A stretch of 64,000 bases of DNA from Kappaphycus alvarezii (GCA_002205965.3 NADL03000886.1:1-64000); one strand, 5' to 3'. Shown: positions 32,096-42,485, numbered from the stretch's first letter. Numbers and translations: made by a program. Notes: generated by a model not told the origin, from the sequence alone.

Positions 32096-33985
32096 TCGAG
32101 TACATATGTCTGATGAACAAGGTAGATAACTCTGGTATCAACATAACGTCAAACACTTGGCTTATCGACTCTGGATGCTCCGCACACATGACATTTGACA
32201 AGAGACTGTTCTCCGACTACAGGGAGGTCTCAAACAGCCGCGTAGAAATGGGAACAAAAGCGTGTGCAGTAGTAGCTGGAGTCGGGACCGTCCCCATTAC
32301 GCTTTTAGTGAACGGAGTTCAAAAGTCATGCAAGCTCACCAATGTGCTGCACGTTCCAAGCTTTGCTTTTTCCCTAATTTCTGTACGTAAGATGGTCGAT
32401 AATGGATTTGACGTTGAGTTCGTTCGTGACAAGTGCACTGTGAAGAGGAGTGACTGCATCGTGGCTACTGCCACAAGTCGAGGAGAGCTGTATGTGCTTG
32501 ACACATGTAACGAGGTTCATTCGGCGCACAAAGCCTCTTTGAAGACATGGCATGAAAGATTGGCCCACGTTCACACTCAAGGAATATTGTCCATGGCTCG
32601 TAAGAACGTGGTAAGTGGACTTCATATCTCCTCTTCAGATATAACAAGAGACGCTAGCTCATCTTCTGACTGTGAATCTGTGACATGTGATGCGTGTGTG
32701 TTAGGAAAAGCAACTCGTGCTGTGATTCCTAAACAGCGCTCTGGAGGCAGGGCCAAACATTTGCTAGACTTGGTCCATTCGGACGTCTGCGGCCCACTCC
32801 AAGTACAGTCAGTAGGTGGTGCTAGATACTTTGTCACTTTTATCGATGACCACTCAAACTGGAGTGTTGTCTATCCGATGAAGAGTAAAGATGAAACGTT
32901 CCATTTTTATCAGAAGTTTGCCCAATATGCCTTCACACACACTGGTCAACGCGTGAAAGCGCTTCGATCTGATCGTGGTGGAGAGTATCTTTCTTCAGAG
33001 TTCCAATCCTTTCTATCGTCACAAGGAACTGTTCATCAAACGACCGCTGCATACACACCTGAACAGAATGGTGTGGCAGAACGGCTCAATCGTACCCTGA
33101 TTGATCTCGTCAGGTCTATGCTGTCCCATATGAAGGTTCCGAAAGCTTTTTGGGCTGAAGCTCTGGATAACGCAGTTTACGTTCGCAATCGTGTCACGAC
33201 AAGAGCTTTGGGTGGTCTCGTTACTCCATTTCACCTATGGATGAAGAAAAGGCCCGATGTATCTCACCTACGTGTGTTTGGATGTCAATGCTGGTACAAG
33301 GTGCCTGGTAATGAGGTGCGTAAACTTGACGACCGCGCAACAACGGGAATGTTTGTTGGGTATCCGCCGGGAACTAAGGCCTACAAAATTTGGGATGACA
33401 ATCTACATCGCATTGTTATTTCCAGGGATGTGCAGTTCGATGAGTCGAGACCAGGGGCTTGCTCTTACGATGAACATTTTTCCGATGATAATGACGTGGA
33501 CGTTGACCCAGTGGAGGCGACCGATACTGACGAAATTGAGTCTGAAATCTAATGGTGATAATGAACATGGCATTGAAGCAGGGTCACCGGCGGAGGTTGA
33601 GAACTTTCAAAGTCAAGGTATTGAGCCCGACTCAACTAATGAGACTTTGCAACCAGAAGAAGTGAGTGGTGAGCAAGATGCTGGTCCCGGCGATGTGGAA
33701 CCTCGCCGCTCCACTCGTTCACGACGCCCACCCCGACAGTGGTGGACAGGCCTGGTGGGAACCAGCTTACTCACACCTTCCTGTGGCGACATCAACATAC
33801 CGAACTCCTTTAAAGAGGCGATGGGTGGACCACAACCACAGTTCTGGCAGAAAGCGATTGATAAGGAGCTAGAGTCCCAACGCAAAAACAAAACCTGGGC
33901 ACTAGTGCCACGATCGGAAGGTGCCAATATTCTAACTTCTCGCTGGGTATTTACTGTAAAATGCCGGACGATAACGGCACGTTGA
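32096..33985 (+). pseudogene. pol: C7 pol: protease, integrase and linker
   Basis: The open frame 31852-33552 (566 codons) includes the knuckle, protease WLIDSGCSAHMTFD, integrase WHERLAHVHTQG, CDACVLGKATR, HSDVCGP, RSDRGGEYLS and TPEQNGVAERLNRTL. A 2-nt loss near 33548 shifts the frame in the acidic linker; the downstream frame continues to 33985, through the segment NSFKEAMGGPQPQFWQKAIDK just before RT. Confidence 0.9.
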
Positions 33986-35357
33986 TCAAAAGGGAAAAGG
34001 TCGCCTGGTTGTGCGGGGCTTTCAACAAATTGAGGGGATTGATTACTCAGAGACTTTTGCGCCGGTGATCAAATTTACAACGATTCGATTGTTGTTGGCG
34101 ATTGTAGCCCACTTCGATTTAGAGCTTCATCAAATGGACGTGGTCACGGCCTTTCTGAACGGTGACTTAGAAGAGGATATTTATATGGAGCAGCCTGAAG
34201 GTATCGTTGACTCTTCCAGGCCCAATCATGTTTGCAAACTTCTCAAGGCTATCTATGGTCTTAAGCAAGCGAGTCGACAATGGCACAAAAAGATTGACGA
34301 TTTCCTTATTCACACGCTTGGCTTCAAGACTACGAGAAGTGACGCCTGTCTATATACAAACATATCAGAAAAAGGCGTTATGCTGATTGCCCTATATGTG
34401 GATGACTTGCTTCTTGCGGGAAGTGACCTGAAAGCCGTGACCTGGATGAAAGGTGAACTGAACAAGAGATTTGAGATGAAAGATTTAGGCGAGGCCAAAA
34501 AGTGCATTGGGCTTGAAATAAGTAGAAAAAGGGTCCCTAGACGGATCTATATCTCGCAGACAGAGTATGCCAAGTCCATTTTGAAACGTTTTGGTATGGC
34601 CAGTTGCAATCCCGTGAGGACTCCGATGGAACAAGGATTACACCCTGAGACGTCAACTAGCCCGTATTGCGATGTACCATATCGACAGATCATTGGCTGC
34701 TTAATGTTTCTTATGGTAGGGTCACGTCCAGATCTTGCATATGTGGTGGGAAAACTGTCCCAACACTGTGAGAACCCTCGCGAGGACCACTGGCAAGCAG
34801 CCAAAAGAGTTCTGAGATATATCAAAGGAACGCTCTCACTAGGTGTAGTTCTAGATGGAAATCTCCCAGTGCAAACTCTAGAGGGCTTCAGCGATGCAGA
34901 CTGGGGTGGTTGCTTGGACTCGAGAAAGTCCACCAGTGGATATGTGTTCAAACTGTGTGGGGGAGCTATTAGTTGGTCGTCTAGGAGACAAACGGTCGTT
35001 GCGAAATCCACATGCGAAGCGGAGTATATTGCACTGTGTGAGGCTTGCAAAGAGGCAGCTTGGCTCAGGTGCCTTCTTGCAGACGCATTGGGAAAGTCGA
35101 AAGACAGCACAGTTACAATCGGGTGTGATAATGCTGGTACAATAGCGTTTGCGGGTAACGAAGGAGTGAACAGGCGAAATAAGCACATTGACATATCATA
35201 TCATTTTGTCCGAGATGCTGTGATTCGAAACGTTGTTTTATTGTTTCACGTACCGTCTACAGATATGCCCGCAGATATACTCACCAAGCCTCTTGGTCGC
35301 ATTCTATTCATAAAATGCATAAAATCTCTAGGCCTCGGAGGGCTGCACGATGCTTAG
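33986..35357 (+). pseudogene. pol: C7 pol: RT and RNase H (open frame of about 448 codons)
   Basis: The open frame 34011-35357 starts in RT (GFQQIEGIDYSETFAPV) and is uninterrupted to the stop. It holds HQMDVVTAFLNGD, LYVDDLLLAG, SDADWGG, CEAEYIALC, CDNAGTIAF and KHIDISYHFVRDA. Small losses near 33960 and 33986 separate it from the upstream linker. All catalytic acidic residues of RT and RNase H are present. Confidence 0.9.
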
Positions 35358-35376
35358 GTCATGTAATCGAGGGGGG

Positions 35377-35946
35377 TGTTGTTGATTTGGCAAGACGATC
35401 ACATGACCCCACATCGGTGCCAACCTCATAAGAGGCATGAGGCATGTTCCACGTGTACACATGCACACGTGTTGATTGAAGGGTGGCCCTAAGGCATTTC
35501 GGAAGAAATCCAAAGTTCCCAGGGACGAAAGCACGATTTTGAGAGATCAACGACTTAGAGGCAAAATATTGTTTATGGGGTGATTTTACGTGGGGTAGGG
35601 TACTATAAGTGGATGAGGAGTATACTGTATGAGAGATATGCTGAGGAAAGCTATGTACACGTGTACGTGTGGCAGTTGTGTATGTGATGTACACGTGGTA
35701 CAGCTAAGAGTAGAAACCTTTTGTGCAGTGTTGTACACGTACTGTACTAGTGCCAAATGAGGAACTGTACTTCGCACTGTACATACTAATATACCAAGTA
35801 TGTACTCCTTACTGTACCTGAGTTTGTACAGTAGGAATCAATTATGGCAATACTGTCATGACTGCTAGAAAGAGTTATTTGATTTTATATTATGTATGAG
35901 GATTCTAGTTATGATTACGGGTTTTATCCAGCTGCATCCAAAAATC
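35377..35946 (+). repeat. C7 3' LTR, truncated
   Basis: It starts TGTTGTTGATT after GAGGGGGG and stops in the first repeat unit (GCATCCAAAAATC), half way through the LTR, where a rearranged B-LTR end begins. Confidence 0.88.
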
Positions 35947-35947
35947 T

Positions 35948-35973
35948 GAAGATGAGTTGCGGTACTCATCTTC
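35948..35973. repeat. Perfect 10-bp inverted repeat at the C7/B junction
   Basis: GAAGATGAGT (35948-35957) and ACTCATCTTC (35964-35973) flank a 6-nt spacer. The normal LTR has only the first arm, so the second arm is a templated inverted copy of the LTR end. Confidence 0.8.
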
Positions 35974-36279
35974 TACTCGGTACTCTAAAATTCTGACCTT
36001 AAGTACAACCTGCAACTACTCTCTAACTCACTGCGTCCATTAACAAAAACATAGAAACTGAACCATTTGGACAGATTGAAATATATTGGCCCAGTAATAA
36101 CGTTCAATTGGGGCATTTTTAGAACTGCTTCCAAAGTTGTCAAATTCGTGTAAGACAGTTTGGCCCAATACACACATCAATACAGCAACTTATTTTGTAA
36201 ACTCATCCGCATCGAATTCTCTCGTGCCAAAATAACGGACTCAACCCGTCATACGTATTATGGAATCACACAACTGATT

Positions 36280-36505
36280 TTGGATGCAGACGGCAAACCG
36301 TAATCATAATCAGAAACCTCATACGTGTTATAGAATCACATAACTGATTTTGGATGCAGCGGGCAAACCTTAGTCATAATCAGAAACCTCATACGTATTA
36401 TGAAATCACACAACTGATTTTGGATGCAGCCGGATAACCCGTAATCATAATTAGAAACCCATACGTATTATAGAATCACAAAACTGATTTTGGATGCAGC
36501 CGGCG
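36280..36505. repeat. 70-bp tandem repeats in the B 3' LTR (four copies)
   Basis: The unit carries CATAACTGATTTTGGATGCAG and CATACGTATTAT. It is homologous to the 72-bp unit of family C. Confidence 0.88.
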
Positions 36506-37230
36506 GATACAGCAGGCATTCTACTGTACCTGGAGAGACCGGAGCGGTGTAGCCATGATAGTATTTTCATAACCAACTCCCACTGTACGAACTCAAGTGC
36601 AGTAAGAAGTACAGTACGAGGTACAGTAAGAAGCACAGTACGAGGTACAGTACGAAACTTGACACCAGTACAGTATGTGTACACCACTGCACCAAAGGTT
36701 TCTACTCTTTGCTGTACCACGTGTACATCACATACACAACTGCCACCACGTACACGTGTACATACCTACCTCGACATACCTCTTATACAGTATACTCCTC
36801 ACCCACTTACAGTGCCCTACCCTATGTAAAATGACCCCATAAACACCATTCTGCCCTCTAAAATAGCTCAAAGTCAACCCTTACACCTCTACAGCCATTA
36901 CACGTGTACATCACCAGCCAATAGAATTGCAGCATTTGACCTATCAGCCAATAGGATTAAAGCAGGCAATTCTTAGCCTAGGCATTATGGGCCAAGTTCC
37001 ACTTGTCAACAATTATGCAAAATTTGCATTTATCGTCGACCCCTCGAAAATGGCTTTTCGTCCCCGGCAACTTTGTTTTTCGGGTAAATTTGGCATATAT
37101 TATCCTTCAGAACCACATGTGTCCACGTGTACAGATATACAGCTTCCCAACCTCCGTGCGAGACGTCTAGTCAAGGCGATGGGCGTGTGATCGTCTCACA
37201 AAATCACCAAACCCCCCTCGATCACATGCC

Positions 37231-40200
37231 CTAAGCATCGCGCAGATCGCCAAGTCCCAGAAACCTCACACATTTATTGAACGAAAGTCGTCCAAGAGGC
37301 TTCGTTAGTATATCTGCTGGCATTTCGGAAGACGGTACACGGAAGAGGGAAACGATATTGCGATGGATAGCATCTCTGACAAAGTGGTATGAGATATCGA
37401 TATGCTTGTTACGCCGGTTGACCCCCTCGTTGCCTGCAAAGGATATAGTTCCTGTATTATCACAACCGATTGTAACAGTACCATCTTCTGATTTTCCCAA
37501 TGCATCTGCCAGAAGGCATCTTAGCCAGGCGGCTTCTTTGCAGGCATCACAAAGCGCGATGTACTCTGCTTCGCAGGTAGACTTTGCAACAACCGTTTGC
37601 CTCCTCGACGACCAGCTGACGGCTCCACCACAAAGCTTGAATACATAGCCGCTGGTGGACTTTCTTGAGTTCAAGCAGCCACCCCAGTCCGCATCACTAA
37701 AGCCTTCGAGGTACTCCACTGAGAGATTTCCGTTTAGGACAACACCAGTTGAGAGTGTTCCTTTGATGAACCTCAAAACCCTTTTCGCGGCCTGCCAGTG
37801 GTCCTCGCGAGGCTTCTCACAGTGTTGAGACAGTTTTCCAACGGCGTAGGCTAAATCTGGACGAGAACCAACCATCAGGAACATCAGACAGCCGATGATC
37901 TGTCGATACGGGACATCGCAGTACGGGCTTGTCGAAGACTCGGGGTGGAATCCCTGTTCCATTGGTGTAGTCACGGAATTACAACTGAACATTCCAAAAC
38001 GTTTCAGTACGGATTCGGCATACGCCTTCTGCGATATACAGACTAGCTTGGACGACCTTTTCCTACTAATTTCAAGCCCTATGCACTTTTTCGCCTCTCC
38101 CAGGTCTTTCATCTCAAACCTTTTATTTAATTCCGCTTTCATCCAGGCCACGGCGGTTATATCACTACCGGCGAGCAGCAAGTCATCCACATAAAGGGCA
38201 ATGAGCATTATGCTGTCATTCGATATGTTTGTGTACAAGCACGCGTCACTTCTCGTCGTCTTAAACCCAAGCCCATTAATCAAGAAGTCGTCAATCTTTT
38301 TGTGCCATTGACGACTCGCTTGTTTAAGGCCATAAATAGCCTTGAGGAGTTTGCAAACATGGTTTGGTTTGGAAGGGTCGACGCATCCTTCCGGTTGTTC
38401 CATGTAAATATCCTCCTCTAATTCTCCATTTAGAAACGCGGTAACCACGTCCATTTGGTGGAGCTCTAAGTCAAAATGGGCAACAATAGCTAGTAGCAAT
38501 CGAATTGTCGTGAATTTGATTACCGGGGCGAAAGTCTCTGAGTAATCAACTCCTTCAATCTGCTGGAAACCTCTTGCGACTAGGCGACCCTTTCCTTGCT
38601 GAATAAGGTGGCCCTGATCATCTGGAATATCTTTAACGGTGAAAACCCAGCGCGATGAGAGGATGTTAGAGGCTTGTGAGCGCGGAACCAGCGTCCAAGT
38701 CTGGTTTTTGCGTTGGGATTTTAACTCTTTGTCAACTGCTTTCTGCCAGAAATCTGGTTGCGTCCCACTCATCGCTTCCTTGAACGAGTCTGGTACCGGA
38801 ACATCCTCATTAGACGTGCTGAGTAAATTAGTTCCTAAGAGGCCCTTCCACCATTGTCTTGGTGGGCGACGTGATCGACCTGATCTGCGAAGTGGTACAT
38901 TGCTAGGTCCATCTCCGTCTGCACCACTTGTATGCTCTGGTTCCAAGCTCGCATCCGGGGGCTCTGGGTTCATATTTGGATTTAGAACGGGCTCATTTTG
39001 ACCTCCCAATGACTCAGAGTTGCCATTTTCACCGATATTTGCCATTAAAGTATCGGGGTCAGTTTCGTCAGCAACGCTCACATCCTCTGGCTCAAAATTT
39101 TCGTCATTTTGATGCGATATATTGTCGTCAACCGAACAAGGCCCTCGCCTGGACTCATCAAACTGCACATTTCGTGAAATAACTACGCGATTCAGTTCGT
39201 CATCCCATACCTTATAGGCCTTCGTTCCGGCTGGGTATCCAAGAAACATTCCTTTCACTGCACGTTCATCAAGTTTCTGCACCTCATGGGCATGCAGTTT
39301 GTACCAGCATTGGCAGCCAAATACCCTCAAGTGAGACACATCTGGTTTATCCTTCATCCACAAGTGATGAGGCGTAATGGAACTTCCCAAGGCTCTGGTT
39401 GTTACACGATTCCGCACATACACGGCATTGTCTAGGGCTTCAGCCCAAAATGACTTTGGAACCTGCATGTGGGACAGCATAGACCGAACCAGATCTATCA
39501 ATGTACGGTTGAACCGTTCTGCGACGCCATTTTGTTCAGGCGTGTAAGCGGCGGTCGTTTGATGAACCGTTCCTTGTGAGGATAAGAAGGATTGGAACTG
39601 CGAGGAAAGATACTCCCCTCCACGATCTGAACGAAACACTTTCACTCGCTGACCGGTATGCGTAAGGGCATAATTGGCAAACTTCTTATAGAACTCGAAA
39701 GTTTCATCTTTACTTTTCATCGGATAGACAACGCTCCAGTTGGAGTAATCATCGATGAACGTGACAAAGTATCTCGCACCACCTAATGACTGTGTTTGGA
39801 GTGGGCCACAGACGTCCGAATGGACTAAGTCTAGCAGCTGCTTTGCCCTACCTCCTGAGCGATGTTTGGGAATTACAGCACGAGTTGCTTTTCCTACCAC
39901 ACAAGCATCGCATTTCACGGAATCACAGTCAGAAGATGAGCCAGTATCTTTGGTATCATTTGAAGAAGAAAGATGAAGTCCACTTACCACGTTCTTGCGA
40001 GACATAGACAAGATTCCTTGAGTATGAACGTGAGCAAGTCTTTCGTGCCACGTCTTCAAGGAGGCTTTGTGAGCCGAATGAGTCATATCACACGTATCAA
40101 GCACGTAGAGCTCTCCTTTACTTGTCGCGGTTGCCACAGTACAGTCATTTTTCTTTACAGTACACTTGTCACGAACAAACTGAACATCAAGTCCATTGTC

Positions 40201-41337
40201 GACCATCTGGCGTACTGAAATTAGAGAAAAGGCAAAACTGGGAACGTGTAGCACATTGCTGAGCTTACAAGATTTTTCAATGCCGTTCACTGATAGCATC
40301 AAATGAATGCTCCCGACTCCAGCCACAATCGCACAAGCCTTGGTTCCCATCTCAACGCGGCTGTTCGAGACCTCACGGTAGTCTGTAAAGAGGCTTTTGT
40401 CAAACGTCATGTGCGCGGAGCACCCGGAATCTATAAGCCATGTGTTAGAGGTTATTTTAACGTTAGACTTATCCGCTTTGTTCACCAGACAAATATACTC
40501 CACCTCATTCACTTCCGAGCCATCCTTTTCTTGAGCGATCATTGCCGTTGGCTTCTGTAATTGCCTCCGCTGAAATCGTTCGGGTGGAGAAGGTCGCTTT
40601 CCATTAACATCCTTTCCCCAGCAACGGGAGGCGGTGTGTCCGGTGTGACCACAATTAGTGCACGTCAAGGAAGACTGGCGCCTTCCTTCAAAAACATTGC
40701 CAATAAGGGCGGCACTTGAAGTCATCTGTCGCCTGGACGACTTCATTGAAGCTCGTTGTTCCTCTTGAAGTAGACGACTTTTGACATACTCCACTCCAAA
40801 GGAGTTGTCTTCAGATCCAAGAGCGTCCAGAGCAACAATGAGGCTGTGAAAACGCGGTGGAAGGCCGTTAAGCACTGCCATAGCCATCTCTTTGTCATCG
40901 ATAACGACCCCCATGGACTTCAAACGAGCCGCCAGGTGTCTCACACGTCCGATATACGGAAGCACCTTCTCATTTTCTAGCATACTGACAGTGTAAAACT
41001 CTCTACGAGCAGCCAACTTGTTCAGCAGCGTATGTCGCTCAAACACCTCTAGAATAGCATCCCACATACCCTTGGCAGTAACAGCATCTCTTACATGGTC
41101 CAAATGGTCATCAGAAAGAGACAGCCCTATGATTGCTCTGGCTTTTCGATCTCCCTGCTTCCATGTCCTGTACGTTGAAGAATTTTCATCAGCAGGGACG
41201 GTATCATCTGTTATGTACTGTTCTACATCTCGCAGTGCCAAAAGTAGCTGTATTTTCTGCTTCCACACATAAAAATTCGTATCCGTCAGCTTCTCTATCT
41301 TCATTGACCCTCCTCCTTGATCTTCTCCGCTACTCAT
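37231..41337 (-). CDS. gag-pol: B gag-pol polyprotein, uninterrupted (1368 aa)
   Basis: The ATG at 41337 begins MSSGEDQGGGSMKIEKL, equivalent to the gag start of the other families. The frame stays open about 34 codons further upstream but without an ATG. Approximate positions: gag core 1-220; CCHC knuckle CTNCGHTGHTASRC near 225-238; protease WLIDSGCSAHMTFD near 299; integrase WHERLAH near 428, CDAC near 474, catalytic D/D/E in HSDVCGP (503), RSDRGGEY (567) and TPEQNGVAER (598); RT MDVVTAFLNGE (957) and LYVDDLLLAG (1044); RNase H SDADWGG (1212), CEAEYIALC (1247), CDNTGT (1290), KHIDISYHF (1308). The length is normal for copia and every key residue is present. It is the only polyprotein in the window that could be functional as written. 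Gag and pol share one frame, so a splice or processing step would have to set their ratio. Confidence 0.93.
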   Translation of the reverse strand: MSSGEDQGGGSMKIEKLTDTNFYVWKQKIQLLLALRDVEQYITDDTVPADENSSTYRTWKQGDRKARAIIGLSLSDDHLDHVRDAVTAKGMWDAILEVFERHTLLNKLAARREFYTVSMLENEKVLPYIGRVRHLAARLKSMGVVIDDKEMAMAVLNGLPPRFHSLIVALDALGSEDNSFGVEYVKSRLLQEEQRASMKSSRRQMTSSAALIGNVFEGRRQSSLTCTNCGHTGHTASRCWGKDVNGKRPSPPERFQRRQLQKPTAMIAQEKDGSEVNEVEYICLVNKADKSNVKITSNTWLIDSGCSAHMTFDKSLFTDYREVSNSRVEMGTKACAIVAGVGSIHLMLSVNGIEKSCKLSNVLHVPSFAFSLISVRQMVDNGLDVQFVRDKCTVKKNDCTVATATSKGELYVLDTCDMTHSAHKASLKTWHERLAHVHTQGILSMSRKNVVSGLHLSSSNDTKDTGSSSDCDSVKCDACVVGKATRAVIPKHRSGGRAKQLLDLVHSDVCGPLQTQSLGGARYFVTFIDDYSNWSVVYPMKSKDETFEFYKKFANYALTHTGQRVKVFRSDRGGEYLSSQFQSFLSSQGTVHQTTAAYTPEQNGVAERFNRTLIDLVRSMLSHMQVPKSFWAEALDNAVYVRNRVTTRALGSSITPHHLWMKDKPDVSHLRVFGCQCWYKLHAHEVQKLDERAVKGMFLGYPAGTKAYKVWDDELNRVVISRNVQFDESRRGPCSVDDNISHQNDENFEPEDVSVADETDPDTLMANIGENGNSESLGGQNEPVLNPNMNPEPPDASLEPEHTSGADGDGPSNVPLRRSGRSRRPPRQWWKGLLGTNLLSTSNEDVPVPDSFKEAMSGTQPDFWQKAVDKELKSQRKNQTWTLVPRSQASNILSSRWVFTVKDIPDDQGHLIQQGKGRLVARGFQQIEGVDYSETFAPVIKFTTIRLLLAIVAHFDLELHQMDVVTAFLNGELEEDIYMEQPEGCVDPSKPNHVCKLLKAIYGLKQASRQWHKKIDDFLINGLGFKTTRSDACLYTNISNDSIMLIALYVDDLLLAGSDITAVAWMKAELNKRFEMKDLGEAKKCIGLEISRKRSSKLVCISQKAYAESVLKRFGMFSCNSVTTPMEQGFHPESSTSPYCDVPYRQIIGCLMFLMVGSRPDLAYAVGKLSQHCEKPREDHWQAAKRVLRFIKGTLSTGVVLNGNLSVEYLEGFSDADWGGCLNSRKSTSGYVFKLCGGAVSWSSRRQTVVAKSTCEAEYIALCDACKEAAWLRCLLADALGKSEDGTVTIGCDNTGTISFAGNEGVNRRNKHIDISYHFVRDAIHRNIVSLFRVPSSEMPADILTKPLGRLSFNKCVRFLGLGDLRDA

Positions 41338-41349
41338 TGCAAATAGATT

Positions 41350-41429
41350 AGAGGTGCTTGTGTTCTGTTCGAAGATCCCAAACCGGGGACCGATAGTCCC
41401 TTGCAATGGCAAGCCCACCTCTATAAGAA
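41350..41429 (-). ncRNA. Conserved structured leader element before gag (B)
   Basis: It has the same order as in C: AGAGGTG...CTTG-CCATTG-CAAG, GGGAC-TATCG-GTCCC, then CACCTCT. Differences from C fall mostly in the first loop. The gag frame is also open through this region here, so a coding role cannot be excluded for B alone. Confidence 0.6.
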
Positions 41430-41500
41430 CACAGCACACGAAACTCTAAGCTAAATGCAAAGGCCGAGCACTCGCTTTTAACCAAAGTATAGGATCCCTT

Positions 41501-42164
41501 TTACTGCTGAGACAAAACTACTTTCAAGTGATCTTTCCCGTTCTCGTGGCGTTTCAGAACTTCGTGGGAGTCGAACACTCTATCACAAACAGTACACCTA
41601 GGGGTCTCCTTTTTGTTGGCTACTCTAGTATTATGACCCTTAGAATGTACGTGATCGTAGAATGTCTTAGCACTATTGCAGCTAATCTGGCAGGTCTTGC
41701 AGTACCTTTGTGCCTCGGCGGAACTCGCTTCTTCGCCTTCAGCTCCCTCTTCGCGACTCGATCGGCAAGCGCTTTGGCTTTCTTGGCCGAGAGTCGTTGA
41801 ATTTTTCTAATCGGCTTCTGTGGAGGTACTGACCTGCGGGGGATCCTATATCCTTCCTGGGCGGCAGGAAGGGCGAGCGTCGGCGGCGGTGGTGTTGTCG
41901 GTTCAATAACCTCGATCCTCTCCACACTTGACCTCCTCCCTGACGGTAAACCTCTGACCGATGGAGCCCTGGGCACTCGCGGCACCAGGGCTAATTCCGA
42001 GTCTAGCACAACCCCGCAGAAGCAGGCACAGATAGTGGAAGTGATCGTCAGTAACAGCTTTATGGAATTGCAAGTCTTTAGACCAACCAAAAGGTGCAAA
42101 GAGAATCACTTCGATGTGCAAAGAAATGGAATTATTCAAAACACTTACCAGGAACGTGAGACAT
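41501..42164 (-). pseudogene. B accessory zinc-finger gene, one-base frameshift
   Basis: Exon 1 is 42149-42164 (ATG plus four codons plus one base), the intron 42003-42148 (GTAAGT...GTGCTAG, 146 nt) and exon 2 41501-42002. The N-terminal part keeps DSELALVPRVPRA, as in C. A Lys/Arg-rich stretch follows (QRLSAKKAKALADRVAKREL), then two C-x2-C-x12-H-x5-H fingers. One base is missing near 41707 just before the first finger. First-exon length, intron phase and finger spacing all match family C despite the divergence elsewhere, which supports a real conserved gene. Confidence 0.72.
42003..42148 (-). other. Intron in the B zinc-finger gene
   Basis: The donor G|GTAAGTG is stronger than that in C (GTAAGC); the acceptor TGTGCTAG|AC is identical. 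A possible upstream 46-nt leader intron is 42175-42220 (CCC|GTAAGTCG to TTTGTCTCAG). Confidence 0.6.
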
Positions 42165-42248
42165 ATTCAACAGGCTGAGACAAACAAAGCGAAACAGGAC
42201 AACGACAAAGGGCGACTTACGGGAATCAAAGAGATACATAGCGTTGAA

Positions 42249-42262
42249 CTGGGCCCATAACC
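42249..42262 (-). other. Second primer-binding site, adjoining the B leader
   Basis: GGTTATGGGCCCAG follows the end (TTCTACA) of the 80-bp miniature LTR and precedes the normal B leader (TTCAACGC...). Confidence 0.82.
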
Positions 42263-42342
42263 TGTAGAAAACGTTAACCACTGAGCCACATGCGCTGGCT
42301 CTCTTGTGCCACTGAGCGGACCACAACATATATAGACCAACA
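42263..42342 (-). repeat. 80-bp LTR of a TRIM-like element, with a Pol III A-box
   Basis: Minus-strand ends TGTTGG...TTCTACA. It is preceded by a polypurine tract (GAGCGAGGGGGG) and followed by a PBS, exactly the context of a copia LTR. It has a TATA-like CTATATATG near its start. TGGCTCAGTGG (42278-42288) matches the tRNA A-box consensus TRGCNNAGYNGG. Confidence 0.7.
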
Positions 42343-42446
42343 CCCCCCTCGCTCAGAGGCACTACCACAAGGTGCTTGTCGAGGGGTTCAGGGCTTACAC
42401 AGAGCATTACAGTAACGCTCATAACAAATATCCAACTCAGTGCACC

Positions 42447-42470
42447 CAGCGGGGCTCGAACCCGCGACCA
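42447..42470 (-). promoter_or_regulatory. tRNA-like T-arm with perfect B-box
   Basis: The minus strand reads GCGGG-TTCGAGC-CCCGC, a full 5-bp T-stem with a canonical T-loop, and contains GGTTCGAGCC (B-box consensus GGTTCGANNCC). TGGGTGC, a possible acceptor 3' strand, follows it. No complete tRNA can be folded in this copy, because the 5' domain lies downstream in the LTR. Confidence 0.7.
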
Positions 42471-42485
42471 CAGCGGCAACGTCAA

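Larger units (their letters stand above)
29185..35946 (+). mobile_element. C7: nearly full-length C element, plus strand
   Basis: 5' LTR 29185-30342, PBS 30343-30356, zinc-finger gene, structured leader, gag, pol, polypurine tract GAGGGGGG (35369-35376) and a truncated 3' LTR (35377-35946). It has the full gene order of the family. It is inverted relative to C1-C3 but shares their 2-nt gag deletion. Coding frames are broken in about five places. Confidence 0.9.
35947..37209 (-). repeat. B 3' LTR, rearranged at its outer end
   Basis: It matches the 5' LTR except that about 60 bp near the outer end are replaced by a fold-back (35948-35973) and only four 70-bp repeats are present. Its inner end (AAATCACCA) adjoins the polypurine tract. 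Confidence 0.85.

Noticed and set aside
34547-35194. Long antisense ORFs over RNase H (for example 215 codons at 34547-35194 minus, 48289-48936 plus)
   Set aside because: They recur opposite every C RNase H copy, follow the sense codon pattern and have no recognisable domain; shadow frames.
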